Source: Mycobacterium shimoidei (GTDB lineage Bacteria; Actinomycetota; Actinomycetes; Mycobacteriales; Mycobacteriaceae). From it: DNA of 64,000 nucleotides. The position numbers and the translations under genes are program-made. The DNA lies in the NCBI GenBank assembly GCA_002101905.1, contig LQPU01000010.1, forward strand, positions 1 to 64,000, given 5' to 3'. Positions 34,769 through 42,804 of this stretch are shown here, piece after piece; within the stretch, counting starts at the first letter, position 1, and each line of letters starts with the position of its first letter. The notes under the pieces were generated by a model, which ran no database searches, had not been told where the DNA came from, and was given only the letters and a program-made list of their open reading frames with translations.

Positions 34769-35855
34769 AGCGCTTCACCAGATCCTCGTCCAAGGTGAGC
34801 AACACGATGCCGATCTCCAGCCCTGATGCCAGAGCGATCAGCGCAACCGTTTCGCCAGGCTTGATGCGGCCGGCCTCCAGTTCTTCGATGAGGGCCACCG
34901 TATGGGTGGTCGATGCAGTGTTTCCGTACCGATCCACGGTGATCACGGCGTCGTGTCGTGGGCTGTCACCGAATGACTCGGACATCGCGGCCATGCCCTT
35001 GCGGATGGCACGCGCGGAGGTTTGATGCGTTATCACGTGGTCGATGTCGTGGATCGAAATATCGGCTGCGTCAAGGACTTCGTGAAACAGCAGGGGAGTA
35101 TTGGACATCGCCGCGCGGTGAATGCCACGCGAATCGGTGAACATCCGAGCGCCCGGCTCCCGGCCCTTCGGGTAGGCGAGGCAGAGTCGCGAATAGTCGG
35201 CAACGGTGGTGAACCCCGCGAGGGTGACCCTGCCCGATGCAGCGCCGGCGCGTTCGAGCAGCAGCGCCGCGCCCGCATCACCCAGTGTCAATGACGCGAG
35301 TTCTTTGCTCATGATGGTGCGGACATGCCGGGCCGCGTTCGTTGACAGCGGGGAGATGTACTCCCCGCTGACCACCAGCCCGCGGTCGACAATGCCCTGT
35401 CGAATCCAGTTATTCAGCACGGTGACACCGGTCAGCATCCCCGCGCATGCGTTGGACAGGTCGAAGGTCATCGCGTTGTGCGCACCGATCGCGTGGGCGA
35501 CAGCGCTGCTCATCGACGGCTCGAGCCACTGAGTGAGGCCGCCGCGGAACTTCGTGATGCTGCAATTGATTACCACATCGATCGACGAGCCGTCCTGTCG
35601 CGCCTTGTCGAGGCAGTCCAGCGCGGCCAAGGTTGCCAGACTGTAGGAATCCTGGTCTCCTGTCGACACGCGGCGCTCGCGGATGCCAGTCAGCCGTTGC
35701 AAGTCGATGCGCGTGCGATGGCGTGTGGTGGACATCAGCTCGTCGGTGGTGAGATGCGTCGGAGGCAGATAACGTCCTGCCCCTGCCACCCGTGCAGCAA
35801 AGGACACCCGCGCCTGATCGGCCGGGGCGTCCATCACCAGCCAGTGCGTGCTCAT
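34752..35855 (-). CDS. 3-oxoacyl-ACP synthase III (FabH/OleA-like)
   Basis: This 367-residue KAS III has a full triad: Cys137 (SNACAGML), His277 (ITHQTS) and Asn312 (YGNTAST). It condenses an acyl-CoA with a malonyl or acyl thioester; OleA-type head-to-head condensation and beta-ketoacyl formation are both possible. The start at 35855 (MSTHWLVMD) is the best of several; sequence before it is not family-like. Two tandem DosR-type boxes lie 74-111 bp upstream on this strand (35929-35966), so hypoxic induction is predicted. It is followed by the degenerate partner with overlap. Confidence 0.8.
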   Translation of the reverse strand: MSTHWLVMDAPADQARVSFAARVAGAGRYLPPTHLTTDELMSTTRHRTRIDLQRLTGIRERRVSTGDQDSYSLATLAALDCLDKARQDGSSIDVVINCSITKFRGGLTQWLEPSMSSAVAHAIGAHNAMTFDLSNACAGMLTGVTVLNNWIRQGIVDRGLVVSGEYISPLSTNAARHVRTIMSKELASLTLGDAGAALLLERAGAASGRVTLAGFTTVADYSRLCLAYPKGREPGARMFTDSRGIHRAAMSNTPLLFHEVLDAADISIHDIDHVITHQTSARAIRKGMAAMSESFGDSPRHDAVITVDRYGNTASTTHTVALIEELEAGRIKPGETVALIALASGLEIGIVLLTLDEDLVKRYGHSH

Positions 35856-35928
35856 CGAATGCAGATCCCGCTTGTCAACCGTGGACTTCCTCGTTGTATT
35901 GACTTTAAAGTTCAAGCCATCCAGCGTT

Positions 35929-35966
35929 AGAGTCGTTGGTCCTTGAGAAAAGCGGCCTTTGGCTCC
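35929..35966 (-). promoter_or_regulatory. Tandem DosR-type boxes upstream of the KAS III pair
   Basis: On the minus strand GGAGCCAAAGGCCGC (35966-35952) is followed 23 nt later by AGGACCAACGACTCT (35943-35929). The second matches the strong box AGGACCAACGGCCCT at 38609 at 12 of 15 positions, and the first matches GGGACCAAnGGCCCT at 10 of 14. A separate palindrome ACTTTAAAGT (35902-35911) lies nearer the start. The spacing and strand point to the KAS III operon. Confidence 0.5.
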
Positions 35967-35977
35967 AAGGGGGTCAG

Positions 35978-37621
35978 ATGACCCATCACCGGGTTCCGCA
36001 TATTCCGCCGGCTCTGGCAACGCCAAGCTTGAATCGCGGGGTGGGCTTCACCCACGAGGAACGGCGGCGCCTGGGACTGACCGGGCGGCTGCCGTCGGCG
36101 GTGCTCACGCTTGACCAACAGGCCGACCGCGTATGGCACCAATTACAAGGTCTTGCCACCGATCTGGCCCGCAACCTGCTTCTCGAGCAGCTTCACTACC
36201 GCCATGAGCTGCTGTACTTCAAGGTGCTGGTCGACCATCTACCCGAGCTGATACCTGTGGTGTACACCCCGACGGTCGGAGAGGCGATCCAGCGCTTCTC
36301 CGATGAATATCGCGGGCAGCGTGGACTCTATCTGTGTATCGACCGACCCGACGAGATCGCGGACTCCTTTGCGACATTCGAGCTCGGCCCCGATGACGTC
36401 GATTTGATCGTATGCACCGATGCCGAATCGATCCTGGGCATCGGTGACTGGGGTGTGGGCGGGATTCAAATCGCGGTGGGCAAGCTGGCACTGTATACGG
36501 CAGGGGCAGGTATCGATCCCTGTCGCTGTATCGCGGTGTCACTCGACGTGGGCACCGATAATGAACAGCTACTGCAGGATCCGTTCTACCTGGGTAATCG
36601 TCACGCACGCCGGCGCGGCCCCGAGTACGACGATTTCATCAATAGCTATATCGAGACCGTTCATCGGCTGTTCCCCGGCGCGATGCTGCATTTCGAAGAC
36701 TTCGGGCCGGCGAACGCACGCGCGATCCTGACCAGGTACGGGCCCGATTACTGCGTGTTCAACGATGACATGCAGGGAACGGGTGCGGTGGTCCTGGCGG
36801 CCCTCTACGGCGGGTTGAAGGTGACCGGTATCCCGATGCGCGAGCAGAAAGTACTGATCTTCGGCGCGGGGACCGCCGGTATCGGGGTTGCCGATCAGAT
36901 CCGTGACGCCATGGTCGCCGATGGTTGCGCCGTCGAGGAGGCCACGGCGCGGATCTGGGCGGTCGACAAGCAGGGTGTGCTGTTCGACGACATGGATCTG
37001 CGTGATTTCCAAGTGCCGTACGCGAAGGATCGCGGTGGGCTTCAGGTGAGTACCGGGACCCGGGTCGGGTTGCTCGATGCCATCAAGATGGTGGCCCCCA
37101 CCAGCCTGATCGGCTGTTCTACGGTGTTCGGGGCGTTCACCCGTGAGGTCGTCGCGGCGATGACCGCGACCTGCGAAAGACCGCTGATTTTTCCGCTTTC
37201 CAACCCGACTTCCCGGATGGAAGCCGCGCCGGCGGACATCGTGGCATGGTCGAACGGCAAGGCGCTGGTGGCCAGCGGCAGTCCGGTGCCCCCAATCGAG
37301 TACGGGGGAATCACATACACCATCGGTCAGGCCAACAACATGCTGGTGTTCCCCGGCATCGGACTGGGCGTGGTAATCTCCGGCGCCAGACGACTGACCC
37401 AGAACATGTTGCAGGCAGCGGCGAAAGCGGTTGCCGGACAGGTCGATCCAGCTATTCCGGGTGCTTCGTTGCTTCCCGGAGTTGAGAACTTGCGGGCCGT
37501 CTCGGCCGTTGTCGCTGAAGCCGTCTATCACGCCGCCGCCGAAGACGGGGTGGCCAGCAGAATGCATGGTGACGTCGTACAAGCCATTCTCGACGCGATG
37601 TGGCTGCCGGCATACGACTGA
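35978..37621 (+). CDS. mez: NAD-dependent malic enzyme
   Basis: This 547-residue malic enzyme decarboxylates malate to pyruvate. It matches mycobacterial Mez (Rv2332) in length and motifs: VVYTPTVGEAIQ, IGIGDWGVGGIQI, CVFNDDMQGTGAVV (metal-binding Asp pair), FGAGTAGIGVADQI (cofactor) and PLSNPTSRMEAAPADI. AAGGGGG stands 5 nt before ATG 35978. Pyruvate made here could feed the PEP synthase at 60179-62464. It diverges from the KAS III pair; the DosR-like boxes in between are oriented toward the other gene. Confidence 0.93.
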   Translation: MTHHRVPHIPPALATPSLNRGVGFTHEERRRLGLTGRLPSAVLTLDQQADRVWHQLQGLATDLARNLLLEQLHYRHELLYFKVLVDHLPELIPVVYTPTVGEAIQRFSDEYRGQRGLYLCIDRPDEIADSFATFELGPDDVDLIVCTDAESILGIGDWGVGGIQIAVGKLALYTAGAGIDPCRCIAVSLDVGTDNEQLLQDPFYLGNRHARRRGPEYDDFINSYIETVHRLFPGAMLHFEDFGPANARAILTRYGPDYCVFNDDMQGTGAVVLAALYGGLKVTGIPMREQKVLIFGAGTAGIGVADQIRDAMVADGCAVEEATARIWAVDKQGVLFDDMDLRDFQVPYAKDRGGLQVSTGTRVGLLDAIKMVAPTSLIGCSTVFGAFTREVVAAMTATCERPLIFPLSNPTSRMEAAPADIVAWSNGKALVASGSPVPPIEYGGITYTIGQANNMLVFPGIGLGVVISGARRLTQNMLQAAAKAVAGQVDPAIPGASLLPGVENLRAVSAVVAEAVYHAAAEDGVASRMHGDVVQAILDAMWLPAYD

Positions 37622-37642
37622 GCCGCTGCGCGCACGCCGGTG

Positions 37643-37679
37643 GTGACTTTGGGCCACACCTGCTGTGACTTGTTGCCCT
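37643..37679 (+). promoter_or_regulatory. Tandem DosR boxes
   Basis: GTGACTTTGGGCCAC (37643-37657) and GTGACTTGTTGCCCT (37665-37679) are spaced 22 bp apart, each with about 12 matches to GGGACTTTnGGCCCT. They lie 85-121 bp before the flavin-binding split-barrel gene. Confidence 0.65.
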
Positions 37680-37763
37680 GGCCACTGAAAATTCTCACGG
37701 CGCATCGTTGAAAGACGCTCCGGGCAAGCCCGCTGGGAGACGGCACTGGGACGGAGGCCATTA

Positions 37764-38201
37764 ATGGACGCAGGCGACGCTCCAATCACCGTTCTTTCGG
37801 AAAGCGAAAGCTGGAACCTGCTGGCAAGTGTGGCATTGGGGCGACTGGTGACGGTGGTCGATGGGCATCCGGAAATCTTCCCGGTGAACTTCGTGGTGCA
37901 GAACAAGACGGTGCTCTTTCGCACCGCCGAGGGCACGAAGCTGGTTAGTACCGCGATCAACAACAACGTGCTGTTCGAGGCCGACGACCACAGCCTCAGC
38001 GAGGGTTGGAGCGTGATCGTACGAGGTGTGGCGCGGATGTTGCGCACCGACGACGAGCTCGCCGAAGCGCAGCGAGCGCAGCTGATTCCGTGGACGGCGA
38101 CACGCAAGCGACACTATGTGCGGGTGTTGCCGAGGGCGGTGACCGGGCGTCGGTTCCGATTCGGTCCCGAGCCGGAGGCCGAATCCGGCCTTGCGTCATG
38201 A
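37764..38201 (+). CDS. Pyridoxamine-5'-phosphate-oxidase-like flavin-binding protein
   Basis: This 145-residue split-barrel protein is related to Rv3129, a DosR regulon member. Segments GRLVTVVDGHPEIFPVNFVV, TVLFRTAEGTKL and LFEADDHSLSEGWSVIVRG define the fold; the cofactor could be FMN, F420 or heme-like. GGAGG precedes ATG 37764 by 7 nt. Tandem DosR boxes lie upstream. A paralog is encoded at 53472-53927, fused by overlap to a Tgs1-like gene. A small cupin follows 27 bp downstream and probably shares the transcript. Confidence 0.82.
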   Translation: MDAGDAPITVLSESESWNLLASVALGRLVTVVDGHPEIFPVNFVVQNKTVLFRTAEGTKLVSTAINNNVLFEADDHSLSEGWSVIVRGVARMLRTDDELAEAQRAQLIPWTATRKRHYVRVLPRAVTGRRFRFGPEPEAESGLAS

Positions 38202-38228
38202 GGTGCGGCCGGCCCACGGTTGACTCGT

Positions 38229-38585
38229 ATGGCTGTTCGGACTGCAATTGAGCTCGTGCAGCGGATTTCTTTGGAGGCATTGGCCCGCCAACAGCTCGAA
38301 CTGGCGGCTTCTCATGGCGGTCGCGCCGCCGACACCGTGGTAGGCGGCCACGAACGGGTACTGCGACAAACCGTGGTCGGTTTGCTGGCGGGGTCTGTTC
38401 TAAGCGAACACAACAACCCCGGCGAGGCCACCGTGTACGTACTTAGAGGTCGTGTCCGGATGGACTCGGGAGACGCGTCCTGGGAGGGCCGCGCAGGCGA
38501 TTTGCTGAAGGTTCCCGATGCCCGGCACAGCCTGGAAGCGCTGGAAGATTCGGCGGTGCTGTTGACCGTCGCGAAACTACCCTGA
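38229..38585 (+). CDS. Small cupin-domain protein
   Basis: This 118-residue single-domain cupin has HNNPGEATVYVLRGRVRM and GRAGDLLKVPDARHSLEAL. One or two His plus a Glu are visible as possible metal ligands. ATG 38229 is preferred over TTG 38220. It lies between the flavin-binding protein and the universal stress protein, whose tandem DosR boxes begin 3 bp after its stop. Proteins of this size often act as metal-binding sensors or detoxifying enzymes. Its function is not known. Confidence 0.75.
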   Translation: MAVRTAIELVQRISLEALARQQLELAASHGGRAADTVVGGHERVLRQTVVGLLAGSVLSEHNNPGEATVYVLRGRVRMDSGDASWEGRAGDLLKVPDARHSLEALEDSAVLLTVAKLP

Positions 38586-38587
38586 CC

Positions 38588-38623
38588 GGGACCAACGGCG
38601 CTGAATTCAGGACCAACGGCCCT
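38588..38623 (+). promoter_or_regulatory. Strong tandem DosR boxes
   Basis: GGGACCAACGGCGCT (38588-38602) and AGGACCAACGGCCCT (38609-38623) lie 21 bp apart, both near-consensus. The same geometry and almost the same sequence occur before the acg-usp-devR-devS operon (48064-48099). The downstream gene starts at 38698. Confidence 0.8.
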
Positions 38624-38697
38624 GGGCGGCACAGCGTCCGGGCTCCTAATGTCGATCTCAGCAAGGAAGTTCGCCGGCTTGAGCGAAGGAGCTTACG

Positions 38698-39507
38698 ATG
38701 GTCGATCTTCAGTCAGCTCCCTCGGTTATCGCAGGCATCGACGGATCAAGGGCGGCGGTCGACGCCGCCATTTGGGCGATCGACGAAGCCGTCAGCCGGG
38801 ATATTCCACTTCGCCTGCTCTACGTGATCGATCCGAAGGATCTTTGCAGCGACGAATCCGATCGCATCCAATTCGCCTCTGCTCGTGCGGCGTTGTACGC
38901 CGCGCGCCAGGCCGTAGAGGCCACCGGGGAGCCCGTCAAGATCGAAACCGAGATCTTGGTGGGCAAGCCGGTTGCCAAGCTGGCCGCCCAGTCACGGTCG
39001 GCGGTGATGGTCTGTATTGGCTCGATCGGGGCCAAGCGCGCCTGTCGCGGCGGTGGCTCAGTCGCGTCGGTTCTGCCCACGGTGGCCCAATCACCCGTGG
39101 CGGTGATCCCTCGGCCGAAATGCACGCGCCGTGCTCGCGAGGTGAGCGGCATCGTCGTCGAGGCGGAGAACGGGACAGTGCTGCAACATGCCTTCGAAGA
39201 GGCCAGGCTACGGCACGCGCCCCTGCGTGTGGTCTCCGCGTGGCACGCAGAGACACCAGATGACACCGCGGACGGGAACCGCAGGGCGCTGGCACGCCTT
39301 AGTCGCCGGATCGAGCGCTGGACGCGGCTTTTCCCCGGCGTGCAGGTCGAGCCGGTGGCCGTGCTCGGTGATGTCTGCCAATATCTGGCCGACAAGATCG
39401 ATTCGGTTCAGTTGTTCGTCGTCGGCGCGCAGCGCAGTCGCTGCGACTCGGAGGCCCTGAGCCGCCTAGGATGTCCGGTGCTGACCGTAGGTCACAACCA
39501 CCTGTAA
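38698..39507 (+). CDS. Universal stress protein, two-domain, Rv3134c-like
   Basis: This 269-residue tandem USP resembles Rv3134c in length and start (SVIAGIDGSRAAVDAAIWAIDEA). The first domain retains an ATP-loop-like segment (GSIGAKRACRGGGSVAS). The second is eroded: its end, VVGAQRSRC followed directly by GCPVLTVG, lacks the usual Gly-rich loop. AAGGAG lies before the ATG, and strong tandem DosR boxes stand upstream. It is convergent with the hemerythrin gene, 5 bp apart. Confidence 0.88.
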   Translation: MVDLQSAPSVIAGIDGSRAAVDAAIWAIDEAVSRDIPLRLLYVIDPKDLCSDESDRIQFASARAALYAARQAVEATGEPVKIETEILVGKPVAKLAAQSRSAVMVCIGSIGAKRACRGGGSVASVLPTVAQSPVAVIPRPKCTRRAREVSGIVVEAENGTVLQHAFEEARLRHAPLRVVSAWHAETPDDTADGNRRALARLSRRIERWTRLFPGVQVEPVAVLGDVCQYLADKIDSVQLFVVGAQRSRCDSEALSRLGCPVLTVGHNHL

Positions 39508-39512
39508 CGGTG

Positions 39513-39995
39513 TCATGTAGCCGCTTGTTGGCAGATCCATCCAACCGGGATGCGGCCGGTGTCGATGAATCGCGCCAGTTCATCGCGCACCTGTGGTGGC
39601 AGGTCGGCATCGGCATGCGGGTAGATGACCGGTTCCTCTTTGGAGTTGTGCTGCTCGAGTTGGCCCAGCAACTTCTGGCAGGTGTCAGCGAGTTGTCCGT
39701 TTGCCGAACCGTCGGCGAGCATTTCGGTCAGGGTGTCGACCGTGCGCCACAGCTCGCCGTGCTCGCGTGTCATGACGAATATCGGCATCACCATGCCGGC
39801 TTCGCGAAGGGGAGGAAACAGGATTGCCTCCTCTAGGTAGATGTGTCGACGCAGTGCGTCCAACGCCGCCGTCAACAATTCCGGCTGCACCGCACCACCG
39901 TCGCGGCTATTGAGCGCTTCGATGAAAGACTCGATGCTGCGGTCTATTTCGCGGTGCTCACGTTCCAGGGCTGCCGAAAGGGTGTTGTCGGGCAC
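39513..39995 (-). CDS. Hemerythrin-like HHE-domain protein
   Basis: This 160-residue four-helix protein has a diiron ligand set visible as His14, His51/Glu55, His79, His116/Glu120 and His127. Hemerythrin-like proteins bind O2 or NO, or act in iron and redox sensing. The GTG start (39995) has an excellent AAGGAGG sequence 6 nt upstream. Its position among DosR-type genes fits an O2/NO-related role. I see only weak box-like sequence on its own strand; the palindrome at 40114-40127 could serve both directions. Confidence 0.85.
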   Translation of the reverse strand: MPDNTLSAALEREHREIDRSIESFIEALNSRDGGAVQPELLTAALDALRRHIYLEEAILFPPLREAGMVMPIFVMTREHGELWRTVDTLTEMLADGSANGQLADTCQKLLGQLEQHNSKEEPVIYPHADADLPPQVRDELARFIDTGRIPVGWICQQAAT

Positions 39996-40113
39996 GGTGC
40001 CTCCTTACCTGAAGTCTCAGTGCCTGGGTCACCGGAACGGCTCCGGGCAACCTACATATTTCTACAACCCTAACTTGGATAAATTCAACTGTAACCCACC
40101 GACTGGTCACCCA

Positions 40114-40165
40114 GGGCCAGATGGCCCACTGCGCGAGGACTAATTCCTCCAGACCAACGGCTGCC
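40114..40165. promoter_or_regulatory. Cluster of DosR-like elements between hemerythrin and USP genes
   Basis: The 250-bp divergent gap holds the palindrome GGGCCAGATGGCCC (40114-40127), AGGACTAATTCCTCC (40136-40150) and GACCAACGGCTGCC (40152-40165). Each is a partial DosR match, and the first two are 22 bp apart. The symmetric first element could act on both genes. Confidence 0.45.
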
Positions 40166-40245
40166 CGATCGCTAGCGTCAACATCGGCCCTCGATCACGA
40201 TCGGGCCGAACAGCAGTGCACGACAGTGGACAGGAGGGTGACGAA

Positions 40246-41154
40246 ATGTCGACTCAGATCAAGGATTTCGGTGTCCTCGTCGGTGTCGACGGATCGTCGT
40301 ACTCCCAGAAGGCTGTTCGGTGGGCTACGCGGGAAGCGACGATGCGCAATGTCCCGCTCACCTTGGTCCACGTGATCGTCACGCCGGCGTTCGGCCCGGC
40401 ACCGTGGCTGTTGCCCAATGCCCCACTTCCGGTTCCCGCCGACGAGGACCCGGCGCTGGAAGAAGCCGGTCAGGCGATCATCGCCGATGCGATCGAGGTC
40501 GTCGAGGACACCAGTCAGAACGGCGGCCCACCCGAAGTCATCAGTGAACTGTTCTTCTCGGTGCCGGTGTCCACGCTCATCAACCTGTCCAAGGATGCGC
40601 ACCTGGTGGTGGTGGGGTGTCGCGGGCGGCACCCGGCGCGCCGGATCCTGCTCGGCTCGGTCAGCACCGGGTTGGTTCACCATGCGCACTGCCCGGTTGC
40701 GGTGATCCACGACGAAGACCCGTCCGCGCTGAAACCCTCCGAGCTGCCGGTCCTCGTCGGCATCGACGGATCACCGGCATCGGAACTGGCCACCGCGATC
40801 GCGTTCGACGAAGCATCGCGGCGCGGTGTGGACTTGACTGCCCTGCACGCATTCAGTGATGCAGACGTCGAGGACGTCCCGAGCATGGAATGGACAGCCC
40901 GGCAGGCTATCCCGGAGGAGACACTTGCCGAGCGGCTGGCCGGCTGGCGGGAACGCTACCCCGATGTCGCCGTGCATCCGCGGATCGTGTGGGGTAAGCC
41001 CGCCCGGCATTTGCTCGATGAGTCTGAGCGCTCTCAGCTGGTTGTCGTCGGCAGCCGCGGCCGCGGCGGATTCGCCGGCATGTTGTTGGGCTCCGTCAGC
41101 ACCGCGGTGGTGCACGCGGCCCGCATCCCCGTCATCGTGGCTCGTCAGCGCTGA
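40246..41154 (+). CDS. Universal stress protein, two-domain, Rv2623 (TB31.7)-like
   Basis: This 302-residue tandem USP keeps intact ATP-binding loops in both domains: VGCRGRHPARRILLGSVST and VGSRGRGGFAGMLLGSVST, the G-x2-G-x9-G-S/T pattern known from Rv2623, which binds ATP and slows growth in dormancy. The first domain opens with VLVGVDGSSYSQKAVRWA, the second with VLVGIDGSPASELATAIA. ATG 40246 follows AGGAGG; ten codons upstream are open but unlikely. A cluster of DosR-like elements lies upstream. Confidence 0.9.
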   Translation: MSTQIKDFGVLVGVDGSSYSQKAVRWATREATMRNVPLTLVHVIVTPAFGPAPWLLPNAPLPVPADEDPALEEAGQAIIADAIEVVEDTSQNGGPPEVISELFFSVPVSTLINLSKDAHLVVVGCRGRHPARRILLGSVSTGLVHHAHCPVAVIHDEDPSALKPSELPVLVGIDGSPASELATAIAFDEASRRGVDLTALHAFSDADVEDVPSMEWTARQAIPEETLAERLAGWRERYPDVAVHPRIVWGKPARHLLDESERSQLVVVGSRGRGGFAGMLLGSVSTAVVHAARIPVIVARQR

Positions 41155-41184
41155 GACCGCTGAGGTCTTGCCCTTGGCAACTTC

Positions 41185-41199
41185 GGGACTTCCGGCCCT
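41185..41199 (+). promoter_or_regulatory. DosR box
   Basis: GGGACTTCCGGCCCT, preceded by TTC and followed by A, matches the consensus at all but one defined position. It lies 65 bp before the Tgs1-like gene. A much weaker box-like sequence occurs 22 bp upstream (41163-41177). Confidence 0.8.
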
Positions 41200-41263
41200 A
41201 CTGGGGACGCCGCCGCACGCCGAATGATGTAACTGTGCGTATCACTTACCCCGGGAGGTCGTC

Positions 41264-42676
41264 ATGGAGCGGCTATCCACGCTAGACGCGGGATTTCTGC
41301 ACGCCGAGGACTCTGACCCACGGACGAACATGGCCGTCGGCGGCTTGGCGATCCTCGAAGGGCCGATGCCCGATTACGACGCGCTGACCTCGACACTGGC
41401 GCGGCGGATCGGGAGTTGCCCCAGGTTCGCCCAGCGGGTCCGGCTGCGCCCCTTCGACCTGAGTCCACCCGAATGGGTCGACGATCCCGAGTTCGACCTC
41501 GCTCACCATCTGCGACGCATCGGGTTGCCGCAGCCTGGAACCGACCGCGAGCTGTTTTCCTCGGTTGCCGACGTGATGTCATGGCGATTGGACCGCAGCC
41601 GCCCGCTCTGGGAGATTTGGGTGATCGACGGCCTGACCGACGGCCGGTGGGCGATGCTGATGAAAGTTCACCACGCTATCGCCGACGGAATCGCGATGGC
41701 CCACATGCTCGCCGGCCTCTCCGACGCCGGGATCGCCAACAGCTTCGCCGGGCACATTCGCGCGGCCCGAGAGCCAAAGAAGTCATGGCTGCAGCTGCCC
41801 ACGCCCAGCTTCAATCCGCTCACCTGGATCAGCTCGGTGTGGAGCACGTCGGCCGCCATGGCGGCCGACGTCATCCGCGGGGCCCGCGGTACCGCGGAAC
41901 TCGCCGTCGGCCTGATGCGCGGGTCGGCGGACTCGTCGCTGAACGGACCGATCAGCAGCCTGCGGCGGTATAGCGCTGCCCGAGTCGCGTTCAGCGACAT
42001 CAAGGAGGTATGCCAGGCGTTCGACGTCACGGTCAATGACGTTGCGCTGGCGGCACTGACCGAGAGCTACCGCGCTTTGTTGACCCGCCGAGGCGAGCAG
42101 CCACTACCCGATTCGCTGCGCACCTTGGTGCCGGTGTCGATTCGCTCTGCCGACGCTGCGGGAGACCCCGACAACCGCGTCTCGGTGATGCTGCCCTACC
42201 TACCGATCGAAGAGAAGAGCCCGATTCGTCGGCTGCGGACGGTGCATTCGCGACTGACCAAGACCAAGGCAGCCGGGCAGCGCCAAGCCGGAACCGCATT
42301 CATCGCAATGGCCAACGCCATTCCGTTCGCTCTGACGGCACCGCTGGTGCGGCTGTTGACGCGGTTGCCTCAGCGCGGCGTGGCAGCCCTCGCAACGAAT
42401 GTTCCGGGTCCCTCCGAGCCGCTAAAGATCATGGGACGCACGGTGACAGCAGTGATGCCGGTCCCGCCGATCGCGTTGCGGCTCCGCACGGGTGTCGCGA
42501 TTCTGAGTTACGCCGATGACCTGTTCTTCGGAATCCTGGCCGACTTCGATGCTATGCCCGACGTCGACGAACTCGCTCGCGGCGTGGAGACGGCGGTGGC
42601 CCGTCTGCGCAAAGTCAGCAGGCGCCGCACACGGATCCGGGACCGTCACGGTCTGTCGCTTGTGGCCGGTGCCTAG
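41264..42676 (+). CDS. tgs1: Wax ester synthase/diacylglycerol acyltransferase (Tgs1 ortholog candidate)
   Basis: This 470-residue WS/DGAT makes triacylglycerol from acyl-CoA and diacylglycerol, the storage lipid of dormant mycobacteria. The catalytic motif is HHAIADG (136-142). It follows Tgs1 (Rv3130c) throughout: a start with TLDAGFLHAED, LNGPISSLRRYSA, NDVALAALTESYR and a basic tail ending in LSLV. It lies next to an Rv3131-like gene and devS, as in M. tuberculosis, but the two are co-oriented here rather than divergent. GGGAGG precedes ATG 41264, and a near-perfect DosR box stands upstream. Confidence 0.88.
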   Translation: MERLSTLDAGFLHAEDSDPRTNMAVGGLAILEGPMPDYDALTSTLARRIGSCPRFAQRVRLRPFDLSPPEWVDDPEFDLAHHLRRIGLPQPGTDRELFSSVADVMSWRLDRSRPLWEIWVIDGLTDGRWAMLMKVHHAIADGIAMAHMLAGLSDAGIANSFAGHIRAAREPKKSWLQLPTPSFNPLTWISSVWSTSAAMAADVIRGARGTAELAVGLMRGSADSSLNGPISSLRRYSAARVAFSDIKEVCQAFDVTVNDVALAALTESYRALLTRRGEQPLPDSLRTLVPVSIRSADAAGDPDNRVSVMLPYLPIEEKSPIRRLRTVHSRLTKTKAAGQRQAGTAFIAMANAIPFALTAPLVRLLTRLPQRGVAALATNVPGPSEPLKIMGRTVTAVMPVPPIALRLRTGVAILSYADDLFFGILADFDAMPDVDELARGVETAVARLRKVSRRRTRIRDRHGLSLVAGA

Positions 42677-42725
42677 CTATTTGCGGCTATTACCCGAGCG
42701 CCAAGCCTCAAGTCCTTCGAACATA

Positions 42726-42740
42726 GGGTCTTCGGTCTCT
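42726..42740 (+). promoter_or_regulatory. Weak DosR-like box
   Basis: GGGTCTTCGGTCTCT matches the consensus at about 11 of 14 positions and lies 64 bp before the Rv3131-like gene. An oppositely oriented partial box, AGGACTTGAGGCTTG, lies just upstream on the minus strand. Confidence 0.4.
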
Positions 42741-42804
42741 AGGCCACTTCCCTTTCGCGGCGGCATCGTGAAGCAAGACGACGTGTCGCGAACAGGAGTC
42801 AGAC

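Noticed and set aside
35902-35911. ACTTTAAAGT palindrome as a DosR box
   Set aside because: It resembles the centre of the palindromic consensus but lacks the GGG/CCC flanks; it may be promoter sequence instead.
39996-40113. Riboswitch or leader RNA upstream of the hemerythrin gene
   Set aside because: No recognisable aptamer or strong structured leader; only a good ribosome-binding site and AT-rich sequence.
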